A DNA stretch of 35,017 nt from Coprobacter sp. (GTDB lineage: Bacteria; Bacteroidota; Bacteroidia; Bacteroidales; UBA11471), in contig JAFTRN010000010.1 in assembly GCA_017462265.1 (NCBI GenBank), forward strand, positions 1 through 35,017. Reading direction: 5' to 3'. The notes beneath the pieces were generated by a model. It did no database searches and was not told the DNA's origin. It saw only the letters and a list, made by a program, of their open reading frames with translations. Below, piece by piece: positions 17,464 to 25,169 of the stretch. Made by a program: the position numbers and the translations under genes. Within the stretch, counting starts at the first letter, position 1. Each line of letters begins with the position of its first letter.

Positions 17464-18672
17464 ATGTTTGATATGAAAACATACTTAGTGACCGGTGCGG
17501 CCGGTTTTATTGGCGCCAATTTCGTAAAATATATGCTGGGCAAATATAGTGAGATATTTATCGTGATACTCGATAAATTGACCTATGCCGGCAATTTGGG
17601 TACGATAAAAGAGGAATTGAAAGACACCCGGGTGGAATTTGTGCGCGGAGATATAGCCAATGCCGAGTTGGTATCGAATATATTTTCTCGATATAAGATA
17701 GATTACGTGGTGAATTTTGCCGCAGAATCGCATGTCGATCGCAGTATTACCAACCCTCAGTTGTTCCTCGAAACCAATATACTCGGCACGCAGAATATGC
17801 TCGAATGTGCTAAACGAGCTTGGACCATCGGTCGCGACGACGCCGGTTATCCTACCTATCTGCCCGGAAAGAAATATTTGCAGGTATCGACCGATGAGGT
17901 ATATGGCTCGTTGACGAAAGATTATACCGAGCCACAACCCCTGAAAATCGACGACGAAGAGGTGTGCCGTGTGGTAAAAGGCCGTAGTCGCATACAGACC
18001 TACGGAAAGGCTTTCTTTACCGAAGAAACTCCGCTTGATCCGCGTTCGCCCTATTCGGCTTCGAAAACCGGTGCCGATCTTATAGTGCGTGCCTATCACG
18101 AGACCTATAAAATGCCGGTGAACATCACCCGTTGCTCTAACAATTACGGGCCCTATCATTTCCCCGAAAAATTGATTCCGCTGATCATTAAAAATATTCT
18201 CGAAGGTAAAAAACTTCCCGTGTATGGTCGTGGCGATAATGTGCGCGACTGGCTCTATGTCGAGGACCATGCCAAGGCCATAGATATGGTACTCAATGCC
18301 GGCAGAGTGGGAGAGGTGTATAATATCGGAGGTTTCAACGAGGAGCAGAATATCAATATCGTGAAACTGACCATTGATACGATAGCTCGGCTTATGAAAG
18401 AGGAACCTCGTTATCAAAGCGTGTTGAAAACCTCACTCGATACCATCAATTACGACCTTATAACCTATGTCGGCGATCGCTTGGGCCACGATATGCGCTA
18501 TGCTATAGATCCGTCGAAAACCGCTAAGGAGTTGGGCTGGTACCCAGAGACGCCCTTTGAAGTAGGTATCGAAAAGACGATACGTTGGTATCTCGAGCAT
18601 CAAGACTGGGTAGATGAGGTGGTGAGTGGCGACTACCAGAAATATTACGAACAAATGTATTCTAATCGATAA
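17464..18672 (+). CDS. rmlB: dTDP-glucose 4,6-dehydratase RmlB
   Basis: The extended short-chain dehydrogenase removes water from dTDP-glucose to give dTDP-4-keto-6-deoxyglucose. Seen: NAD-binding GAAGFIG (11-17), STDEVYG with Thr143-Asp144-Glu145, and the catalytic YSASK (Tyr197, Lys201), followed by RCSNNYGPYHFPEKLIPL. The protein is 402 residues, longer than the usual 340-360 because of an insertion of about 30 residues (roughly 151-183) between the active-site DE and YxxxK segments; I recall similar long forms in other anaerobes. ATG 17473 (MKTYLVTG) is an equally likely start. First gene of a five-gene operon; rmlA follows after 11 bases. Confidence 0.95.
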   Translation: MFDMKTYLVTGAAGFIGANFVKYMLGKYSEIFIVILDKLTYAGNLGTIKEELKDTRVEFVRGDIANAELVSNIFSRYKIDYVVNFAAESHVDRSITNPQLFLETNILGTQNMLECAKRAWTIGRDDAGYPTYLPGKKYLQVSTDEVYGSLTKDYTEPQPLKIDDEEVCRVVKGRSRIQTYGKAFFTEETPLDPRSPYSASKTGADLIVRAYHETYKMPVNITRCSNNYGPYHFPEKLIPLIIKNILEGKKLPVYGRGDNVRDWLYVEDHAKAIDMVLNAGRVGEVYNIGGFNEEQNINIVKLTIDTIARLMKEEPRYQSVLKTSLDTINYDLITYVGDRLGHDMRYAIDPSKTAKELGWYPETPFEVGIEKTIRWYLEHQDWVDEVVSGDYQKYYEQMYSNR

Positions 18673-18683
18673 TTTTTTAACCC

Positions 18684-19559
18684 ATGAAAGGCATAGTTCT
18701 TGCCGGTGGTTCCGGTACACGTCTCTACCCCATAACGATGGGGGTAAGCAAGCAGATGTTGCCTATTTACGATAAACCCATGATATATTACCCTATTTCG
18801 GTCTTGATGTTGGCCGGAATCAGGGAGATACTTATCATATCCACACCTCATGATTTACCGGGATTTCGTCGATTGTTGGGCGATGGCTCACAATTTGGCG
18901 TGCATTTCGAGTATGCCGAGCAACCTTCACCCGATGGCTTGGCACAAGCCTTCATCATCGGCGAGGAGTTTATCGGCGATGATACTGCTTGTTTGGTGTT
19001 GGGCGACAATATATTCTACGGGCAGAGCTTCTCTGCCATGTTGTCGGCAGCCGTGCAGAATGCCGAGAACGGATTGGCCACGGTGTTTGGCTATCGTGTG
19101 AGCGATCCCGAGCGTTACGGTGTGGCGGCTTTCGATGCGGCCGGTAATGTAACCTCCATAGAGGAGAAGCCGCAACACCCCAAAAGCAATTATGCCGTGG
19201 TGGGGCTTTATTTCTATCCCAACAAGGTGGTAGATATTGCCAAGTCGATAAAACCATCGGCACGGGGTGAGTTGGAAATAACATCGGTCAATCAGGCTTT
19301 CTTGGCAACCAACGAGCTGAAAGTGCAGTTGATGGGGCGGGGGTTTGCCTGGCTCGATACCGGTACGCACGATTCCCTGTTTGAGGCATCGGCTTTTATT
19401 GAGACGATAGAGCACCGTCAGGGGTGGAAGGTGGCCTGTCTCGAAGAAATAGCCTACCATCAAGGTTGGATTACAACGGAGCAACTTTTGGCACAAGCCG
19501 AGCCGATGAAGAAAAATCAGTACGGACAGTATCTGATAGCTTTGGCCCAAGAATCTTGA
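18684..19559 (+). CDS. rmlA: Glucose-1-phosphate thymidylyltransferase RmlA
   Basis: The 291-residue enzyme makes dTDP-glucose from dTTP and glucose-1-phosphate and so supplies RmlB. The nucleotidyltransferase signature is at the N-terminus: [18 protein letters not shown], then [27 protein letters not shown] and [20 protein letters not shown] are further family blocks. Length matches RmlA (about 290). It is 11 bases after rmlB and 5 bases before the first ketoisomerase-like gene. Neither rmlC nor rmlD is present, so the operon does not make dTDP-rhamnose on its own. Confidence 0.96.
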   Translation: MKGIVLAGGSGTRLYPITMGVSKQMLPIYDKPMIYYPISVLMLAGIREILIISTPHDLPGFRRLLGDGSQFGVHFEYAEQPSPDGLAQAFIIGEEFIGDDTACLVLGDNIFYGQSFSAMLSAAVQNAENGLATVFGYRVSDPERYGVAAFDAAGNVTSIEEKPQHPKSNYAVVGLYFYPNKVVDIAKSIKPSARGELEITSVNQAFLATNELKVQLMGRGFAWLDTGTHDSLFEASAFIETIEHRQGWKVACLEEIAYHQGWITTEQLLAQAEPMKKNQYGQYLIALAQES

Positions 19560-19564
19560 CGCGT

Positions 19565-19969
19565 ATGAGTGGTGTGACGAAAATCGAATTGCCGCGTATT
19601 GAAGATCGACGGGGAAATCTCTCTTTTATCGAGAGTTTTCGTCACATACCTTTCGATATCAAACGGGTGTATTGGATATACGATGTACCCGGTGGTCAGT
19701 ATCGTGGTGGACATGCCTATCGCACACAAGAGGAATTCATTATAGCCCTGTCGGGTAGTTTCGATTTGCAGGTCCGCGATGCCAATGGTGATATGACCGG
19801 CTATTTCTTGAATCGTTCATACTATGGTATCTACGTGCCGGCTATGACGTGGCGCCAGCTGACCGACTTCTCTACCAATTCATTGGCTTTGGTGTTATCG
19901 TCGGCACCATTCGATGAGGCCGATTATATTTATGATTTTGACGAATATAAGAAATTGTTAGTTCCATGA
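19565..19969 (+). CDS. Sugar 3,4-ketoisomerase-like cupin (FdtA/QdtA family), first paralogue, altered His motif
   Basis: A 134-residue single-domain cupin of the WxcM-like/FdtA family. Members isomerise dTDP-4-keto-6-deoxyglucose to the 3-keto sugar. Matching blocks are LPRIEDRRGNLSFIES, FDIKRVYWIYDVPGG and SYYGIYVPAMTWRQLTDFS. The usual HAHK, whose two histidines line the active site, reads HAYR here, so the second His is Tyr. This could mean changed stereochemistry, lowered activity, or a partner role for the second paralogue. I chose ATG 19565, 5 bases after rmlA; a longer frame overlaps rmlA. Its stop overlaps the next start (ATGA), implying translational coupling. Confidence 0.85.
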   Translation: MSGVTKIELPRIEDRRGNLSFIESFRHIPFDIKRVYWIYDVPGGQYRGGHAYRTQEEFIIALSGSFDLQVRDANGDMTGYFLNRSYYGIYVPAMTWRQLTDFSTNSLALVLSSAPFDEADYIYDFDEYKKLLVP

Positions 19970-20385
19970 GCAAACCCTCCGTACACGATTGCCGGCTTAT
20001 AGCCTTGCCCCGCATCTACGATCCCGGGGGGAATATTACGCCTATACATGGGTGCGGTGAGGTACCATTCGACATCGAGCGGGTGTTCTATCTCTATGAT
20101 ATTCCCGGAGGCGAGTCGCGTGGGGCTCATGCCCATAAGGCTTGCCATCAGTTGATTGTGGCGGCGGCAGGGGCGTTCGATGTGCTGCTCGACGATGGAA
20201 CGGAACAGCGGATAGTAACCCTCAATCGCCCCTATTACGGGTTGCACGTCTTACCCGGTATTTGGGCCTCACAACGGGACTTTTCATCGAGTTCCATTTG
20301 TCTGGTCTTAGCCTCGGAACCCTATGACGAGGGCGATTATATACGCGATTACGAGGCCTATAAAGAGTATCGTGATACCTTGTAA
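19966..20385 (+). CDS. fdtA: dTDP-sugar 3,4-ketoisomerase (FdtA/QdtA family), second paralogue
   Basis: A 139-residue cupin related to its upstream neighbour. It reads LPRIYDPGGNITPIHG, FDIERVFYLYDIPGG, and keeps the full RGAHAHKACHQ motif with both active-site histidines. It should convert dTDP-4-keto-6-deoxyglucose to the 3-keto isomer for the following aminotransferase. FdtA (galacto product, leads to Fuc3N) and QdtA (gluco product, leads to Qui3N) cannot be separated by eye, so the symbol is provisional. It overlaps the first paralogue by 4 bases and is followed after 9 bases by the aminotransferase. Confidence 0.85.
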   Translation: MSKPSVHDCRLIALPRIYDPGGNITPIHGCGEVPFDIERVFYLYDIPGGESRGAHAHKACHQLIVAAAGAFDVLLDDGTEQRIVTLNRPYYGLHVLPGIWASQRDFSSSSICLVLASEPYDEGDYIRDYEAYKEYRDTL

Positions 20386-20394
20386 AAGTCGATT

Positions 20395-21525
20395 ATGAAA
20401 TTCCAGGATATACAGAAAATCAATGCGCGTTATGCCGATGAACTCAAGCGTGTAGCCACCGAGGTCATCGACTCGGGCTGGTATCTGCTGGGTGAGCGTG
20501 TAGCGACTTTCGAGAAGGATTTAGCAGTATATTTGGGTTGTAAACACGTCGTGGCTTGTGCTAACGGGTTAGACGCGTTGCGCCTTATCTTGCGGGCCTA
20601 TATCGAGCAGGGACGACTACACGAGGGCGATGAGGTGATAGTACCTGCCAATACCTATATAGCCACTATTCTGGCGATTACCGACAATAGATTGGTGCCG
20701 ATATTTGTAGAGCCTTCGCCGATGACGCTCAATCTCGATACTTCGCTTGTAGAGAGCCGTATAACCGAGCGCACCGGAGCGATACTGCCCGTGCATCTCT
20801 ATGGCCGTTGTTGTTGGGACAGCACATTGGTAGAGGTCGCATATCGTCACAATCTGTTGTTTATCGAGGATACGGCACAGGCCGTCGGGGCGGTGTCGCC
20901 ATACCCCGGGTTACACGGCAGTCATAAGGCCGGAGCGTTGGGCCATGCCGCCGGTATCAGTTTCTATCCTTCTAAAAATTTAGGGGCATTGGGCGATAGC
21001 GGTGCCGTTGCCACCGACGATGATGAGTTGGCCGCCACGGTTCGCACCTTGGCCAATTATGGCTCGGAACGACGTTATTACAACTCTTATCAAGGTCTTA
21101 ACAGCCGAATGGACGAGTTACAGGCTGCATTTCTCTCGGTGAAATTGCTCTATCTCGATAGCGATAATGCCCATCGCTGTCGGTTGGCGAGGCTGTACGA
21201 CGAGTGTATTACGGCACAGACGATTACGAAACCTCTTGCCGGGGCAGAGGGAGAGCATATATATCACCAATATGTGGTACGCACTCCGCATCGCGATAAG
21301 TTGGCCGCATATCTGCAACGACACGATATACCCACGTTGATACATTACCCCATACCTCCGCACCGACAGGCGTGCTATCCTCGTTACCATCAATTATCCC
21401 TGCCCATTACTGAGCAGTTGGCACAGGAGGTTCTCTCCCTACCCATATCCCCCGTAATGACCACTGACGAAGTAAAGTTTGTCGCCGACACAATAAATAA
21501 ATTCTCAGAAGAGGTAAAATCTTAA
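20395..21525 (+). CDS. fdtB: PLP-dependent sugar 3-aminotransferase (DegT/DnrJ/EryC1; FdtB/QdtB-like)
   Basis: A 376-residue fold-type-I aminotransferase that should place an amino group at C3 of the 3-keto sugar made by the cupins, giving dTDP-3-amino-3,6-dideoxyhexose. Seen: GERVATFEKDLAVYLG, ACANGLDALRLILRA, EDTAQAVGA with the cofactor-binding Asp, and SFYPSKNLGALGDSGA with the Schiff-base Lys. LNSRMDELQAAFL and HYPIPPHRQ are typical for the family. No acetyltransferase (FdtC) or glycosyltransferase follows; a terminator does. The finished sugar is therefore used by enzymes encoded elsewhere. Fuc3N against Qui3N remains undecided. Confidence 0.9.
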   Translation: MKFQDIQKINARYADELKRVATEVIDSGWYLLGERVATFEKDLAVYLGCKHVVACANGLDALRLILRAYIEQGRLHEGDEVIVPANTYIATILAITDNRLVPIFVEPSPMTLNLDTSLVESRITERTGAILPVHLYGRCCWDSTLVEVAYRHNLLFIEDTAQAVGAVSPYPGLHGSHKAGALGHAAGISFYPSKNLGALGDSGAVATDDDELAATVRTLANYGSERRYYNSYQGLNSRMDELQAAFLSVKLLYLDSDNAHRCRLARLYDECITAQTITKPLAGAEGEHIYHQYVVRTPHRDKLAAYLQRHDIPTLIHYPIPPHRQACYPRYHQLSLPITEQLAQEVLSLPISPVMTTDEVKFVADTINKFSEEVKS

Positions 21526-21552
21526 GGTATATACGTTTAATAAATATCGTAG

Positions 21553-21590
21553 GGATACTCGGTCCGAGTGTCCGCTTGAGGTCTTTTTTT
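21553..21590 (+). terminator. Probable terminator of the sugar operon
   Basis: GGATACTCG pairs with CGAGTGTCC around GTC (21553-21573; one T-G pair). Seven T follow at 21584-21590 after a 10-base spacer, longer than ideal. It sits between the convergent fdtB and SDR genes. Confidence 0.5.
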
Positions 21591-21605
21591 ATGAAGTGCT
21601 ATAAA

Positions 21606-22319
21606 TTACAATCGCTTATAGAGTTGAAAAGGCATTATTTTATTGATTGTGGCGAGTATATGCCAACGTTTGGTTATATAAGCTTTGCTTTTCTTCTTAC
21701 GAATGGCATTACATATTTGACGGGCAACCTTTTTTACCGGCATAACCCAAAATAGTCCTTCTCCTTTTGCCATTGCTGTATCTACCAGTCCCGGACGAAT
21801 ATCGGTAATCGTAATTTTATTACCACTTTTAAAAGCTTTTTTACGTAAGGCCTCCATATAATTTATTTGGTAGGCTTTTGTTGCGCTATATGCCGGAGCC
21901 GCTGGTTCTCCACGTAGACCTCCGGCAGAGGTTATCGCTACAAGATGTCCATGCCCTTGTTGTTCGAAATAGTTGTAGAGGTGGTCGATGCAGAATGTCC
22001 AACCAATCACATTGGTATCAAGGGTAGGTCGTTCTATGGAATAATCAAGTGTCGGATTGATTTCTCCTGTTCCCGCACATATAATAGCTAAATCTACATG
22101 GGCCAATTTCTGAAAAAGACGATGTAGGGCGATGCTTGTTTCGGAAAGAATTGTAATATCCGCTGTTTCTATAATGGTATTAGTGGGATATTCTTGACGC
22201 AATTCTTCTAAAAGATTTTTCCTTCGTCCTATAATGGCGACACGATTGTCATTAGAGATATACTCCATAAAAAGAGCCTTTCCAATACCTGATGTAGCTC
22301 CAATGATAATAACGTTCAT
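21606..22319 (-). CDS. Short-chain dehydrogenase/reductase (SDR) family protein
   Basis: The 237-residue protein has the classical SDR plan: dinucleotide loop GATSGIGKALF near the N-terminus, ICAGTGEINP in the NAG position, catalytic Ser in ITSAGGLRGEPA and YSATK with the Tyr/Lys pair, then DIRPGLVDTAMAKG. The substrate is unknown; the C-terminus is basic (AIRKKKSKAYITKRW), which hints at membrane or polyanion contact but shows no clear membrane helix. The gene is noticeably richer in A and T, including at third codon positions, than its neighbours. It begins 15 bases after the DUF2007 gene and may be the last gene of that unit. Confidence 0.9.
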   Translation of the reverse strand: MNVIIIGATSGIGKALFMEYISNDNRVAIIGRRKNLLEELRQEYPTNTIIETADITILSETSIALHRLFQKLAHVDLAIICAGTGEINPTLDYSIERPTLDTNVIGWTFCIDHLYNYFEQQGHGHLVAITSAGGLRGEPAAPAYSATKAYQINYMEALRKKAFKSGNKITITDIRPGLVDTAMAKGEGLFWVMPVKKVARQICNAIRKKKSKAYITKRWHILATINKIMPFQLYKRL

Positions 22320-22334
22320 AGAAAATAGGGATTA

Positions 22335-22574
22335 TTATTCTTCCTTTGGGGATTGGTGATGCAGGGCCTCGTTGGCGCGGTCGAGGTCTTTCTCGAAGAT
22401 GTGCAGCCGAATACCGCCGAGGTTGGAATCGAACATGGGGTAAACCGTGGCCATAGCCTCATTGGTGATGAAACTTGGAATATCGCACATCTCCAGTATG
22501 TTGCGAGCTTCGTAAGCCTCCGACAGGGTGTTGAAGAGGCTATACACGATGGTCTTTTCGGCATTTTTGTTCAT
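22335..22574 (-). CDS. DUF2007 domain small protein
   Basis: A 79-residue soluble protein starting MNKNAEKTIVYSLFNTLSEA. The pattern of an N-terminal beta strand, a helix (EAYEARNILEMCDIPSFI) and an exposed strand GIRLHIFEKDLDRANEAL matches DUF2007, described as a putative signal-transducing, ferredoxin-like fold related to PII-type proteins. No enzymatic residues are evident. It lies 63 bases after luxS and 15 bases before the SDR gene on the same strand. Function unknown. Confidence 0.8.
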   Translation of the reverse strand: MNKNAEKTIVYSLFNTLSEAYEARNILEMCDIPSFITNEAMATVYPMFDSNLGGIRLHIFEKDLDRANEALHHQSPKEE

Positions 22575-22637
22575 AAGGCATCATTTTATAAAAGATTAAC
22601 CCATAAGTCGGCCCGAAGTTCTGCTTCTTGAAAAAAA

Positions 22638-23120
22638 CTATTGCACGGGATAGTTGAGATTTTCGTATTGGAGCACCTCCAATACTTCGCGAACATATTT
22701 TTCGGCCTCATATTTTGCCATAGGCAGGTCGTGGAGCAGGTAGTTACCACAGTCTTGCGGGGCTACGCCGGGCACATCGCCTTCGTAGTCGCGAATAAAT
22801 CGGAATGTCTCGAGCATCAGCCCGGCTATGTCGCTCGATTGCAAGTCGCCCCGCATCAAGAAATAGTTGCCGGTACAGCACCCCATCGGTCCCCAGAATA
22901 CGATGTCTTTTCCATATACAGGGTGGTTGCGCAGATAGGTGGCGGCCAGATGTTCGATGGTATGTAACGCGCCGTAACCCAATGCCGGTTCGCGGTTGGG
23001 CTCTTTCATGCGTATATCGAAGGTCGTTACCACGTCGTTGCCTATGTAATCTTTGCGCGAAACATATATGCCACGCAACAGATGTATGTGGTCGATGGTG
23101 AAGCTGGGTATCTTTTGCAT
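22638..23120 (-). CDS. luxS: S-ribosylhomocysteine lyase LuxS
   Basis: The 160-residue enzyme splits S-ribosylhomocysteine into homocysteine and DPD, the precursor of autoinducer-2. The metal site is complete: HTIEH (His53, His57) and Cys124 in APQDCGNYL. The catalytic cysteine is in GPMGCCTG (Cys81 or Cys82). Length is standard. It starts one base after the pfs stop, so the two enzymes of S-adenosylhomocysteine recycling are made together. Role as metabolic salvage is certain; signalling through AI-2 in this organism is inference, since no receptor is in the window. Confidence 0.97.
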   Translation of the reverse strand: MQKIPSFTIDHIHLLRGIYVSRKDYIGNDVVTTFDIRMKEPNREPALGYGALHTIEHLAATYLRNHPVYGKDIVFWGPMGCCTGNYFLMRGDLQSSDIAGLMLETFRFIRDYEGDVPGVAPQDCGNYLLHDLPMAKYEAEKYVREVLEVLQYENLNYPVQ

Positions 23121-23121
23121 A

Positions 23122-23808
23122 TTATAAGTGATTGATGATTTTCTTTAATACCGAGAAAGAATGTTCGGGAGCCTCGTCCCAGAAGTTCAGGTATTGGGCG
23201 AAATGATTTTCGACTCCCGGAGTATCGCTGATGATGCGCATACTGATAAATGGTGTGTCGTAGAGATAACAGGTCTGCGCTATCGCGGCCGATTCCATAT
23301 CTACGGCAAGTCCTTCGGGGAAGTTGCGCTTGATGGTTTCGAGTTCTGTGCGGTCGGTGATAAATTGGTCGCCGCTACATATCAGGCCGCTGTATATGCG
23401 CTCATCGTCGGCCGTGGCTTCTTCTATTTTTCGCAACAATTCGCTGTCGGTGGCAAAACGTGGGGGGAGGCCTTGTATCTGTCCTATGACGTTGCCCTCG
23501 CCGAACCATGCGTCGTGATATACCGTCTCCCGGCCTATTACCATATCCATTACGCGGGTTTGTGTGTCGATACCACCGGCCACACCGGTATTGATGATGC
23601 AATCGGGGGCATAGCGTTGTATCAATACCTGAGCCCGTAGCGCGGCATTCACTTTACCTATTCCACTCCGGGTAAGAATCAGTTGATGCTCGCCGGCCAT
23701 ACCTATGTAGAACGTGTCATTGCCGTGTTGCTCTTCGTGTCGGTCGTGCAGAAGCTGTTGCACACAAGCAAGCTCCGACGACATGGCTACGATGATACCT
23801 ATTTTCAT
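23122..23808 (-). CDS. mtnN: 5'-methylthioadenosine/S-adenosylhomocysteine nucleosidase (Pfs/MtnN)
   Basis: The 228-residue enzyme removes adenine from S-adenosylhomocysteine and methylthioadenosine and produces the LuxS substrate. Visible: catalytic Glu12 in MSSELACV, NTGVAGGID, GLAVDMESAAIAQTCY with the ribose-binding Met-Glu, and RIISDTPG with the catalytic Asp. It is adjacent to luxS (1 base) and follows the ferredoxin oxidoreductase gamma gene by 28 bases. All these genes may be one long unit from the promoter at 26655, or pfs-luxS may have an internal promoter that I could not identify. Confidence 0.96.
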   Translation of the reverse strand: MKIGIIVAMSSELACVQQLLHDRHEEQHGNDTFYIGMAGEHQLILTRSGIGKVNAALRAQVLIQRYAPDCIINTGVAGGIDTQTRVMDMVIGRETVYHDAWFGEGNVIGQIQGLPPRFATDSELLRKIEEATADDERIYSGLICSGDQFITDRTELETIKRNFPEGLAVDMESAAIAQTCYLYDTPFISMRIISDTPGVENHFAQYLNFWDEAPEHSFSVLKKIINHL

Positions 23809-23836
23809 ATCCTGAAATCGTGGGGGTAGAAGTTGT

Positions 23837-24379
23837 TTATACCTTTTGTATCAATTCCATACCTTTGAGTATGGCCTGCTCGTTCATGGGTATCAGTTTG
23901 TGGTGTCGCTCGGGGAGCGATTTTTTCAATCCTTTCAATACGTTTTCGAGCGATACCATCGGACGTATTTTCAGCAGTCCGCCCAATACCAACATATTGA
24001 ATGCTTTGGCGTTTTGCATCTCCGTGGCGGCGTCCATGGCGTCGATACGGTATATGGTAATATCGGTACGAGTAGGTGGAGAGGGTATGCCATAACTATC
24101 ATATATGAGCACACCGCCGGGTTTCACTTTACTCTCAAACTTTTCGAGAGAGGGCTGGTTCAGTATGATGGCTATGTCGAATTCGTTGAGCACGGGCGAA
24201 CTGATGCGCTCGTCGCTCAGTATTACGGTGACATTGGCTGTTCCGCCGCGTTGTTCGGGACCATACGAAGGCATCCAGCTCACCTCTTTGTTTTCCATCA
24301 AGCCCGAATAGGCAAGGATTTTACCCATGGAGAGTACACCCTGTCCGCCAAATCCGGCGATGATTATTTCTTCTTTCAT
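23837..24379 (-). CDS. korC: 2-oxoacid:ferredoxin oxidoreductase, gamma subunit
   Basis: The 180-residue protein starts MKEEIIIAGFGGQGVLSMGK, the typical gamma-subunit N-terminus (family PF01558), followed by SWMPSYGPEQRGGTANVTVI. It is the small catalytic-core subunit of pyruvate/2-oxoglutarate/branched-chain 2-oxoacid ferredoxin oxidoreductases. It is last in the order delta-alpha-beta-gamma, 16 bases after beta. The symbol follows the Kor naming; the substrate could also be a branched-chain 2-oxoacid (Vor). Confidence 0.9.
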   Translation of the reverse strand: MKEEIIIAGFGGQGVLSMGKILAYSGLMENKEVSWMPSYGPEQRGGTANVTVILSDERISSPVLNEFDIAIILNQPSLEKFESKVKPGGVLIYDSYGIPSPPTRTDITIYRIDAMDAATEMQNAKAFNMLVLGGLLKIRPMVSLENVLKGLKKSLPERHHKLIPMNEQAILKGMELIQKV

Positions 24380-24395
24380 CGTTGTACGCTTTTGA

Positions 24396-25163
24396 TTATT
24401 CGTTTTTCAAGTCGCCCATCGGGTATTTGGCAAACATATTTTCCTCCATCCATGTGTTGGCCTTTTCAGGCGACATTTTCCACCCCGAGTTACAGGTCGA
24501 GACCACCTCAACCAGTGAGGTGCCTTTTTTTGCCATGGAATTTTCGAAAGCTTGTCGTATGGCTTTCTTGGTCTTTTTTATGGCTGCTGCGGTATGTACG
24601 CTTTGACGCGTTACATAGCAGGTACCATCGAGTTTGGCCACAAGGTCGGATATTTTCAGCGGATAGCCATAGAGCTCCACATTACGACCATAGGGGCAGG
24701 TTGCCGTCACCATACCTTCGAGCGTGGTAGGGGCCATTTGTCCGCCGGTCATACCATATATACCGTTGTTGATGAAAATGATGGCGATGTTCTCACCCCT
24801 GTTGCAGGCATGAATGGTCTCGGCAGTACCTATGGCGGCAAGGTCGCCATCGCCTTGGTAGGTAAAGACCAATTTGTCGGGGTTAAGACGTTTTACGGCG
24901 GTGGCAATGGCCGGTGCACGACCATGGGCGGCCTCTTGCCAGTCTATATCGATGTAGTTGTATGCAAATACCGCGCAACCTACGGGCGCGATACCCACCG
25001 AACTCTCTTCCATACCCATTTCGTCGATGATTTCGGCGATAAGTTTATGTACGACACCGTGACTGCAGCCGGGGCAGTAGTGCATTGGATTGTCATTCAT
25101 CAATCTCGGCTTGTCATAGACGAGATTTTCGGGCTTGATAATATCTTGAATATCCATACTCAT
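24396..25163 (-). CDS. korB: 2-oxoacid:ferredoxin oxidoreductase, beta (TPP-binding) subunit
   Basis: The 255-residue subunit binds thiamine diphosphate: GDGDLAAIGTAE followed by FINNGIYGMTGGQ is the GDG...NN cofactor motif. CPGCSHGVVH near residue 31 resembles the conserved Cys-containing start of these subunits. With alpha, gamma and the ferredoxin-like delta it cleaves a 2-oxoacid with CoA, reduces ferredoxin and forms an acyl-CoA. It lies 6 bases after alpha. 2-Oxoglutarate is the most likely substrate in Bacteroidales, where it can run reductively, but that is not proven by sequence. Confidence 0.92.
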   Translation of the reverse strand: MSMDIQDIIKPENLVYDKPRLMNDNPMHYCPGCSHGVVHKLIAEIIDEMGMEESSVGIAPVGCAVFAYNYIDIDWQEAAHGRAPAIATAVKRLNPDKLVFTYQGDGDLAAIGTAETIHACNRGENIAIIFINNGIYGMTGGQMAPTTLEGMVTATCPYGRNVELYGYPLKISDLVAKLDGTCYVTRQSVHTAAAIKKTKKAIRQAFENSMAKKGTSLVEVVSTCNSGWKMSPEKANTWMEENMFAKYPMGDLKNE

Positions 25164-25169
25164 CGCTTT

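Noticed and set aside
18684..21525. A complete dTDP-rhamnose pathway
   Set aside because: rmlC and rmlD are missing; the cupins are the 3,4-ketoisomerase type, not the RmlC epimerase type, by length and motifs.
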